In this document: piece after piece, positions 55,920 through 64,000 of the stretch
Position numbering within the stretch: the first letter of the stretch is position 1
How the letters are laid out: the number at the start of each line of letters is the position of its first letter
DNA from: Sediminibacterium ginsengisoli
Lineage (GTDB): Bacteria > Bacteroidota > Bacteroidia > Chitinophagales > Chitinophagaceae
DNA: 64,000 nt
Direction: 5' to 3'
NCBI GenBank assembly: GCA_945865545.1
Contig: CAMBEQ010000003.1
Location: forward strand, 1 to 64,000
Notes under the pieces: model-generated
The model's database searches: none
Seen by the model: only the letters and a program-made list of their open reading frames with translations
Told to the model about the DNA's origin: nothing
Translations under genes and position numbers: made by a program

Positions 55920-57314
55920 ATGGAATACAGAATTGAGAAAGATACGATGGGTGAAGTAAAAGTACCTGCCAATGTTTATTGGGGTGCTCAAACACAAAGA
56001 AGCATTGACAACTTTAAAATAGCGCAGGATATTAATAGAATGCCTAAGGAAATTATTAAAGCATTTGCGTATTTAAAAAAAGCTGCCGCCTTAACCAATT
56101 TTGATGCTGGTGTTTTACCTAAAGAAAAATCGGAATTAATTGGCCAAGTATGTGATGAAATTATTGCCGGCAAATTAGATGATCAATTTCCATTAGTAGT
56201 TTGGCAAACAGGAAGTGGTACACAAAGCAATATGAATTTAAATGAAGTCATTGCTTACCGCGCACACGTAATTAAAGGAGGAAGTTTAAGCGACAAAGAA
56301 AAATTCTTACACCCTAACGACGACGTTAATAAATCTCAGTCTTCTAACGATACTTTTCCCACTGCAATGCATATTGCAGCCTATCAAATTTTAACGCAAA
56401 CTACCATTCCTGGTATCACTGCTTTAAAAAATACTTTAGAAGCCAAGAGCAAAGAATTTATGCAAGTGGTTAAAATAGGTCGTACCCATTTTATGGATGC
56501 AACCCCTTTAACATTAGGCCAAGAAATAAGCGGTTATGTAAGTCAATTGAACCATGGCTTAAAAGCCATCAACAATACCCTTGCGCATTTAAGTGAATTA
56601 GCCTTAGGTGGTACTGCAGTGGGTACGGGCATTAATACACCCAAAGGCTATTCAGAAAATGTAGCAAAACACATTGCTAAATTAACTGGCCTCCCTTTTA
56701 TCACTGCAGAAAATAAATTTGAAGCATTGGCTGCACACGATGCTATTGTTGAATCGCATGGTGCTTTAAAAACTGTAGCGGTAAGTTTAATGAAAATCGC
56801 GAACGATGTGCGTATGTTATCTTCAGGACCACGCAGTGGTATTGGTGAACTTTTTATTCCCGACAACGAACCAGGATCTTCTATCATGCCAGGAAAAGTA
56901 AACCCAACACAAAGCGAAGCACTTACTATGATTGCCGCACAAGTGATGGGCAATGATGTAGCAATTAATATTGGAGGATCAATGGGTCATTTTGAATTAA
57001 ATGTTTTCAAACCCTTGATGATCTATAATTACTTACACAGCGCTCGTTTAATTGGAGATGGTTGCGTAAGCTTTAATGAAAAATGTGCAATAGGCTTAGC
57101 TCCTATCGAAGCCAACATTAACAAACACGTTAATAATAGCTTAATGCTAGTAACTGCATTGAACACGAAAATTGGTTACTACAAAGCCGCAGAGATTGCG
57201 CAAAAAGCACATAAAGAAGGCACCACTTTAAAAGAGATGGCCGTTAAATTAGGCTATGTCACTCCCGAAGAATTTGACGCCTGGGTGATCCCTAAGGATA
57301 TGGTAGGGTTGTAG
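55920..57314 (+). CDS. fumC: Class II fumarate hydratase
   Basis: A 464-residue iron-independent fumarase of the TCA cycle. [26 protein letters not shown] opens the protein (residues 3-28). [33 protein letters not shown] and [17 protein letters not shown] carry substrate-binding residues, and [16 protein letters not shown] (near 318) is the superfamily signature with the catalytic serine loop. Length is normal. Its own -7 box precedes it, and the palindromic element follows. Confidence 0.95.
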   Translation: MEYRIEKDTMGEVKVPANVYWGAQTQRSIDNFKIAQDINRMPKEIIKAFAYLKKAAALTNFDAGVLPKEKSELIGQVCDEIIAGKLDDQFPLVVWQTGSGTQSNMNLNEVIAYRAHVIKGGSLSDKEKFLHPNDDVNKSQSSNDTFPTAMHIAAYQILTQTTIPGITALKNTLEAKSKEFMQVVKIGRTHFMDATPLTLGQEISGYVSQLNHGLKAINNTLAHLSELALGGTAVGTGINTPKGYSENVAKHIAKLTGLPFITAENKFEALAAHDAIVESHGALKTVAVSLMKIANDVRMLSSGPRSGIGELFIPDNEPGSSIMPGKVNPTQSEALTMIAAQVMGNDVAINIGGSMGHFELNVFKPLMIYNYLHSARLIGDGCVSFNEKCAIGLAPIEANINKHVNNSLMLVTALNTKIGYYKAAEIAQKAHKEGTTLKEMAVKLGYVTPEEFDAWVIPKDMVGL

Positions 57315-57359
57315 TTTTATAAGATTCATCTATTGAATATTAAATTTCACTCCGGTGCT

Positions 57360-57660
57360 TTCAAGAGAATAAATACCTATTTCTCTCTCTCTCAATCGCT
57401 TCGCTCAAATGTTCGTTCAAAATAGTATTGATTCTCTTTTTCGCGCAGCATTGTTAAAGAGTTAATCAGTGCATATTGTATTTCACACCTGAACATCGAG
57501 CCATAGCGTATAAAAATTCATAAATTTTAACGTAAAAAAAGTCAGCATGTTTGAGCACGAAGTGCGAGTTCTGACTTTTAGTTATAATTTATGAATTTTA
57601 GCGTCATGGCGAGCCGAGAAGGATGAAATATAATATGCACAGATGAATTATTCTCTTGAA
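57360..57660. repeat. 301-bp nested inverted-repeat element in the fumC/amidohydrolase gap
   Basis: The gap 57315-57668 between two convergent genes has no ORF of note and is filled by a nested palindrome. The outer 13-bp ends are perfectly inverted (57360-57372 with 57648-57660). Inside, 57469-57485 pairs with 57624-57640 (16 of 17), 57513-57526 with 57586-57599 (14 of 14) and 57537-57545 with 57571-57579 (9 of 9). An apical GCAC/GTGC hairpin has loop GAA at 57555-57565. A 96-base segment (57373-57468) is unpaired on the left. No target-site duplication is obvious. Candidate non-autonomous mobile element or structured RNA. Confidence 0.8.
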
Positions 57661-57668
57661 TAGTTCAA

Positions 57669-59294
57669 TTAGTAAACTCTTTCTCCGTTCAAATAAGTCT
57701 TCAACACTTTCACCTGCAAAATACTATCACTAGGCACTTTCATTAAGTCCTTGTCCAATAAAATAAAGTCGGCTTTCTTACCCACTTCAATACTACCAAC
57801 TTGTTTATCCATACGATTGGCTTTCGCTGCCCAAATGGTCATGCCACGAATGGTTTGCTCACGCGATAAAGCATTCTCCATTTGAAAGCCGCCAGCAGGA
57901 AAACCTTTTGCATCCTGTCTTGCAACGGCAGCTAAAAATGTTTTGAAAGGATTAATTTCTTCAACTGGGAAGTCGGTACCGAGTGGTAACCAGTTGTTTT
58001 GTTCAAGTAATTGCTTAAATGCATAGCCGCCTTTTAATCTTTCAGCACCCAATCTTTCTGCAGCCCAATACATATCACTGGTCGCATGAGTAGGTTGCAC
58101 CGAAGGCACAATACTATTTTCACCGAACAAATGAAAATCTGCTGGATGCATAATTTGAGCATGCTCAATTCTCCATCTTTTATCATTCTTCCCTTTTAAA
58201 TATTTAGCATATACATTTAAAATAATTCGGTTGGCACTATCACCAATAGCATGCGTACACATTTGAAAATCGGTAGTAATTAATTTAGCAGCAATGCTAT
58301 CAAAATGTGCAGGGCTACTTAATAAAAAGCCCGGCCAGCCTGCTTTATCGGAATAAGGTTGTAGCAAACAAGCACCTCTTGAACCTAGTGCGCCATCCCC
58401 ATACACTTTAATCCCTTTCACCATTAATTTATCTGTGACGTATCCGCCATCTGTAAAATATTTTGAAGTATAGGTACTTGGCTTATCACTTAACATTACA
58501 TACAAGCGCATTTTTAAATCATTCGATTTTTGTAATGCGTCTATCCTATCCACCTCCTCTGGACTCAATCCACAATCGGTAATCGTGGTTAATCCAGTTG
58601 CAAAACAATTTTCTTGTGCTGCCGTTAACCAATCTTTATAATCTTCCTGAGTGGCAGAAGGCACTTGTTTTTCTACCACACCCACTGCATTATCAATTAA
58701 TAATCCTGTTAACTTTCCTGCTTGCATGGTAAACTGACCGCCTTCAATAGTTTGTCCAGCTTTCACGCCAGCCAACTGCAGTGCAACATCATTGGCAATA
58801 CTTGCATGGCCATCTACCCTTTCTAAAATAACAGGTCTATCAGGAAATAATAAATTTAATTCAACATTGGTGGGAAACTGTTTACCTGGAAAACGATTCT
58901 GATCCCATCCCCTTCCTTTAATCCATCCTTTACCCGGATGCTTTGCTGCAAAAGCTTTCACTCTTTCAATGGCTTCTTGCCAACTAGGAACAAACATTAA
59001 ATCCACTGCATAGAGCGATTGCCCATAGCCTAAAAAATGCGCATGTGCATCTATAAAACCTGGATAGATGATTGCATCATTTGCATTCACAATGCTATCC
59101 GATTGGTATTCTTTTAGAATTTCATCGTTGGTTCCTACTGCCACAATTTTGCCATCTTGTATGGCCATGGCTTGCGCGGTACTAAACTCATTATTAACCG
59201 TATAAATTTGCGCATGATGCACAATTAAATCTACTCTTTGATTAATACATGCACTAAATAATAGTACAGTCGCGAAAGCAATTAATAAACGCAT
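57669..59294 (-). CDS. Amidohydrolase-family lipoprotein (YtcJ-like)
   Basis: A 541-residue metal-dependent hydrolase of the amidohydrolase family 3 (YtcJ-like) group. The N-terminus is a lipoprotein signal, LLIAFATVLLFSACINQ with Cys16, so the enzyme is probably membrane-anchored outside the cytoplasm. Metal-ligand motif GFIDAHAHFLGYGQ (near residues 79-92), GRGWDQNRFPGKQFPT, TDCGLSP, QMCTHAIGDSAN and LGTDFPVEEINPF are present. The C-terminal GSIEVGKKADFILLDKDL is the usual amidohydrolase closing strand. The substrate cannot be inferred. Confidence 0.88.
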   Translation of the reverse strand: MRLLIAFATVLLFSACINQRVDLIVHHAQIYTVNNEFSTAQAMAIQDGKIVAVGTNDEILKEYQSDSIVNANDAIIYPGFIDAHAHFLGYGQSLYAVDLMFVPSWQEAIERVKAFAAKHPGKGWIKGRGWDQNRFPGKQFPTNVELNLLFPDRPVILERVDGHASIANDVALQLAGVKAGQTIEGGQFTMQAGKLTGLLIDNAVGVVEKQVPSATQEDYKDWLTAAQENCFATGLTTITDCGLSPEEVDRIDALQKSNDLKMRLYVMLSDKPSTYTSKYFTDGGYVTDKLMVKGIKVYGDGALGSRGACLLQPYSDKAGWPGFLLSSPAHFDSIAAKLITTDFQMCTHAIGDSANRIILNVYAKYLKGKNDKRWRIEHAQIMHPADFHLFGENSIVPSVQPTHATSDMYWAAERLGAERLKGGYAFKQLLEQNNWLPLGTDFPVEEINPFKTFLAAVARQDAKGFPAGGFQMENALSREQTIRGMTIWAAKANRMDKQVGSIEVGKKADFILLDKDLMKVPSDSILQVKVLKTYLNGERVY

Positions 59295-59312
59295 AGTAAT
59301 AGTTTGAGAAAA

Positions 59313-59342
59313 TAAAAGTAAGTAAAAAAACTAGTTCAACAA
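59313..59342 (-). promoter_or_regulatory. Probable promoter of the amidohydrolase gene
   Basis: TACTTTTA (59313-59320; last base off consensus) with TTG (59340-59342) exactly 19 bp upstream, inside the 3' end of the AraC-type gene. The ATG follows 18 bases after the box. Confidence 0.55.
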
Positions 59343-60254
59343 TTCACAAGGCTTAAGCCCTGTATGTTTTTTAAAGGCAGCCGAAAAATGGGAGATGGAA
59401 GAATAGCCCAATAAGGCAGATACATCGGTCACACTTAATGATTTTTCATACAACAAATACTTAGCGTGCTCCATTCTTTGTTGTTGATAAAAATCAAAAA
59501 TTGTGGTACCAAAAACTTCCTTAAATCCTTTCTTTAAATAACATTCATTCATGGCCACTTTACGGCTCAACTCCTTAATGGTAATAGGATCCCCAATATG
59601 TTGCAATAAAAATTCACGTGCTTGATAAATACTTTCCTTGCCTCTGTCATCTGCTAAAAACTTACAAGTAAACACTACTTCTTTTTCTTCTACAATACTT
59701 TCCACACTGTACACCAACAATTCATGGATTTTAGCATTCACAAAAATATTTTCTAAAGAACCGCTGTAACTATGATTTAACAAGGCATCTAAGGTTAAAC
59801 GCTTTTTTACACTTAATGGAAATGTTTTAGAAAAATTCTCGGTGTGCTTAAATGCCAACAACTCATCTTTCTTATTATTTGTTTTTACATTATGTACAAA
59901 CTGATGTAAAAATGTAGCAGTAAAATGAAAAGAAAAAACATCCACAGTTTTCATTGGGCCCATACAATCTGTAGTAGGTAATTGATTGCAGCCACCACAA
60001 ACCTTATTATCACAGTATCTATTGCCTGAAATACAAAACCTTAATTCTAGGTAATTTTCCTTGGGTTGATTGGCATTGTAATGATAAACAAACATGCCAG
60101 TATCTTCGGCACCCCAAGCCGCTTGCGCCATATACCTTTTAATTTGGTATTGGGTAGACCCAGGAATACGCTGTTCCTTGCTGTATAACAAGGCCATCCC
60201 ACTAAATTCATTGGGTGTATTTACCTGCTTTAATAGCTCTTGAACTGCTGTCAT
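59331..60254 (-). CDS. AraC-family transcriptional regulator with a cysteine-rich N-terminal region
   Basis: A 307-residue regulator. The C-terminal 100 residues hold two helix-turn-helix units of the AraC/XylS type: ITIKELSRKVAMNECYLKKGFKEVFG, then LSVTDVSALLGYSSISHFSAAFKKHTGLKP. The N-terminal domain is not a recognised cupin. It carries five cysteines in 24 residues (74, 81, 86, 89 and 97; C-x6-C-x4-C-x2-C-x7-C), a possible metal or redox site. The gene is divergent from gyrB and upstream of the amidohydrolase gene on the same strand. Its targets are unknown. Confidence 0.87.
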   Translation of the reverse strand: MTAVQELLKQVNTPNEFSGMALLYSKEQRIPGSTQYQIKRYMAQAAWGAEDTGMFVYHYNANQPKENYLELRFCISGNRYCDNKVCGGCNQLPTTDCMGPMKTVDVFSFHFTATFLHQFVHNVKTNNKKDELLAFKHTENFSKTFPLSVKKRLTLDALLNHSYSGSLENIFVNAKIHELLVYSVESIVEEKEVVFTCKFLADDRGKESIYQAREFLLQHIGDPITIKELSRKVAMNECYLKKGFKEVFGTTIFDFYQQQRMEHAKYLLYEKSLSVTDVSALLGYSSISHFSAAFKKHTGLKPCELLN

Positions 60255-60259
60255 AAATA

Positions 60260-60267
60260 CAAAATTA
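60260..60267 (-). promoter_or_regulatory. -7 promoter box of the AraC-type gene, near-leaderless
   Basis: TAATTTTG, a perfect match, ending five bases before the ATG at 60254. No TTG at 19-21 bp upstream. Confidence 0.55.
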
Positions 60268-60422
60268 ACACATTCAGCGTAAAGGAACTATTCGAGGCTA
60301 AAAGTTGACCAAAAAATGACTAAGAAAACAGCCCTTTTTTTGGCTAAAAAACTATGCACAAAATGGCTAAAATGGGGATAACTAAATAGGCCTCAAAACA
60401 GGCTTTAAACCCTTAATTTTCT

Positions 60423-62456
<2,034 letters not shown>

Positions 62457-62573
62457 GACCAGGATTTTATACGTTTTTTGACCATTTTAACAAAAAATCA
62501 AGCCAATCCGTAAATGAATCCCAATAAATGACCTACTTTCAATTAGAAATATTCACTTTAAAATTTATACAAA

Positions 62574-62780
62574 ATGGACACTTCAAAAATGATTAAAGCG
62601 TATTGCTTAAAAACAAAAGAAAAAAATGTACCAATGCATGACGCTGTCATCAGTAAAACTGCTAGAGGCGGTTATATGGCAGGTGGTAATGATGGTAAAG
62701 GAAATAAAATGGCTGCTATCCTTAGCGAAACAAATGCCCTTAAGGCAATCGCTGATGGAGTTGCTAAAAAAGGATTCTAG
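62574..62780 (+). CDS. Small protein resembling a zinc-ribbon family (DUF5679-like) that has lost its cysteines
   Basis: A 68-residue protein: KAYCLKTKEKNVPMHDAV, SKTARGGYMAGGNDGKGNKM, then a short helix ending ADGVAKKGF. Its pattern (AYCxKxKxK, then a T-x-x-G-G and a G-x-K-M block) recalls DUF5679 zinc ribbons, but only Cys11 remains. The other three expected cysteine positions are replaced, including CPVCGTK by a NDGKGNK-like stretch. Function unknown. It is preceded by a 117-base gap after gyrB and closed by a strong terminator, so it is probably its own transcript. Confidence 0.7.
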   Translation: MDTSKMIKAYCLKTKEKNVPMHDAVISKTARGGYMAGGNDGKGNKMAAILSETNALKAIADGVAKKGF

Positions 62781-62825
62781 TAAACTACGTTTACATTAGA
62801 TTCTGAATAAAATTTCACTCTATTG

Positions 62826-62862
62826 AAAGCCCTTTCCCGAGCAATCGGTGAAAGGGCTTTTT
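62826..62862 (+). terminator. Terminator after the 68-residue protein gene
   Basis: A perfect 11-bp stem (62826-62836 with 62850-62860) extended by an inner CCGA/TCGG stem with loop GCAA, followed by T. The outer A/T runs allow action in both directions, so it may also serve mfd on the minus strand. Confidence 0.9.
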
Positions 62863-62904
62863 AGTTAGTCAAATAATAAAGCTATCCTTTTCAAATAACC
62901 GAAC

Positions 62905-64000
62905 CTACCCCTGGGAAGCAAACACTCCTTGCTTTATTTTTTCTAAAAGCGCAAAGCACTGTTCCATATTTTTAATATCCTTGATCACCAACACAAAGCT
63001 TCGGCCCACTTGTTTGAAATGCGCTTTGTTCATGGCTGTTTGTGCATAGGCCAATAACTGCTTAAAAGTATTGCTCTCAAAATAAGGAGAGTCGGGCCTA
63101 TTGATAAAAAAGCACCTTAGGGTTTCGTCTTTTAAAGTCATTTTTTCAAAGCCTAATGCAATGGCTATGCGTCTGCAACGTATCGTAATAAATAAATCAT
63201 TCACCGAATTAGGAATAGGACCAAAACGATCGGCCAATTCAATTTCCATCAAGGCCAACTCTTCGTCATTCTCCGTTTGATCCATTCTGGTATACAAGGA
63301 AAGTCGTTCTCCAATACTTTCCACATAACTATCTGGTATCATGATTTCTAAATCGGTATCAATGGTACAATCTTGAACAAAATCATCCTGCTTGCTTATT
63401 TCTTCTTCAAATAATTCTTTAAAGTCGGAGCGTTTTAATTCTCTTACTGCTTCGGCCAATATTTTCTGATACATTTCAAAACCTATTTCTGCCATAAAAC
63501 CACTTTGCTCTCCGCCTAATAAATTGCCCGCACCGCGTATGTCTAAATCGCGCATAGCAATTTGGAAGCCACTACCCAAGTCACTAAACTGCTCTAAGGT
63601 TTGTAATCTTTTTCTAGAATCATCAGGCAAAGTACTTATAGGCGGCGCCAATAAATAACAAAATGCTTTTTTATTGCTACGTCCTACCCTGCCTCTTAAT
63701 TGATGTAAATCGCTCAATCCAAATTGATGCGCATTGTTCACAATGATGGTATTCACATTCGGTATGTCTACTCCACTTTCTACAATATTAGTGCACACCA
63801 ACACATCATATCTTCTTTCAATAAAATCTAATATTTTTTCTTCTAGTTGATGTCCCTCTAATTGCCCGTGCGCATAACCAATACTAATGTCTGGGCACAA
63901 ACGTTGAATCATGGCACACATCTCTGCTAAACCTTGCACTCTGTTATGAATGAAAAATACTTGTCCGCCTCTTTCGGTTTCAAAATAAATGGCTTCTCTA
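62905..64000 (-). CDS. mfd: Transcription-repair coupling factor Mfd, C-terminal part
   Basis: About 364 C-terminal residues of a gene that continues beyond the right edge; the frame is open to base 64000. Mfd displaces stalled RNA polymerase and recruits UvrA. Visible are the end of the helicase: RGGQVFFIHNRVQGL, YAHGQLEGHQLEEKILDF, VLVCTNIVESGVDIPNVNTIIV (motif V) and LHQLRGRVGRSNKKAFCYLL (motif VI). Then come the TRG relay GSGFQIAMRDLDIRGAGNLLG and the C-terminal TRCF domain. The first ATG/GTG inside the window (near 63939) is internal, not the real start. Confidence 0.95.
   Translation of the reverse strand, partial: REAIYFETERGGQVFFIHNRVQGLAEMCAMIQRLCPDISIGYAHGQLEGHQLEEKILDFIERRYDVLVCTNIVESGVDIPNVNTIIVNNAHQFGLSDLHQLRGRVGRSNKKAFCYLLAPPISTLPDDSRKRLQTLEQFSDLGSGFQIAMRDLDIRGAGNLLGGEQSGFMAEIGFEMYQKILAEAVRELKRSDFKELFEEEISKQDDFVQDCTIDTDLEIMIPDSYVESIGERLSLYTRMDQTENDEELALMEIELADRFGPIPNSVNDLFITIRCRRIAIALGFEKMTLKDETLRCFFINRPDSPYFESNTFKQLLAYAQTAMNKAHFKQVGRSFVLVIKDIKNMEQCFALLEKIKQGVFASQG

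Overview
This 64 kb window is a chromosomal segment of an AT-rich member of the Bacteroidota. The support is the porU-porV-gldJ type IX secretion/gliding cluster, a Bacteroidota-type FtsZ and FtsL, an isolated atpD-atpC pair, several phylum-typical DUF families, and repeated TAnnTTTG -7 promoter boxes in place of the usual -10 box. Placement near the Chitinophagales is only an inference. Most of the window is housekeeping sequence. I see no insertion sequence, prophage, CRISPR array or defence island.

Layout. 1-4.7 kb: the start of a QueD-like gene, two futalosine-pathway menaquinone genes (mqnB, mqnD), a photolyase, a Nif3-like protein and a coiled-coil zinc-ribbon protein. 4.7-13.9 kb: recN, fabI, a SemiSWEET transporter, a DUF2795 protein, two LolD/MacB-type ATPases, a PduO-type cobalamin adenosyltransferase, gatC, a two-domain beta-oxidation enzyme and an SDR39U1-type epimerase. 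14-30.7 kb: a complete minus-strand dcw cluster, mraZ-rsmH-ftsL-ftsI-murE-mraY-murD-ftsW-murG-murC-ftsQ-ftsA-ftsZ, with a MraZ-type operator at its head and a terminator at its end. 30.9-40.4 kb: queA, an orphan histidine kinase, atpDC, glpF-glpK and a dut/DUF4292/EnvC-like operon. 40.5-48.9 kb: porV and porU, divergent from gldJ-ispF-murF, then a DUF983 protein and tRNA-Ser(GGA). 49-51.5 kb: the most accessory-looking part, with GC-rich hairpins and three surface or exported proteins, two of which share an N-terminal module. 51.5-64 kb: tatD, a polysaccharide deacetylase, gltX, a B12-binding mutase subunit, a crotonase, fumC, a large palindromic non-coding element, an amidohydrolase, an AraC-type regulator, gyrB, a 68-residue small protein and the 3' part of mfd.

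Functionally the window carries nearly the whole lipid II and divisome set (only murF lies outside the cluster), three T9SS/gliding components, and parts of B12-dependent acyl-CoA metabolism (adenosyltransferase, mutase small subunit, crotonase, FadN-like enzyme). Queuosine genes (queD start, queA) and menaquinone genes are also present.

The points most worth a second look are four. A 301-bp nested inverted repeat sits between fumC and the amidohydrolase. About ten genes have a -7 promoter box ending only 3-6 nt before the start codon, which predicts leaderless or near-leaderless mRNAs. A tandem pair of exported proteins is built on a shared short module of unknown function. FtsZ has an unusually long acidic linker.
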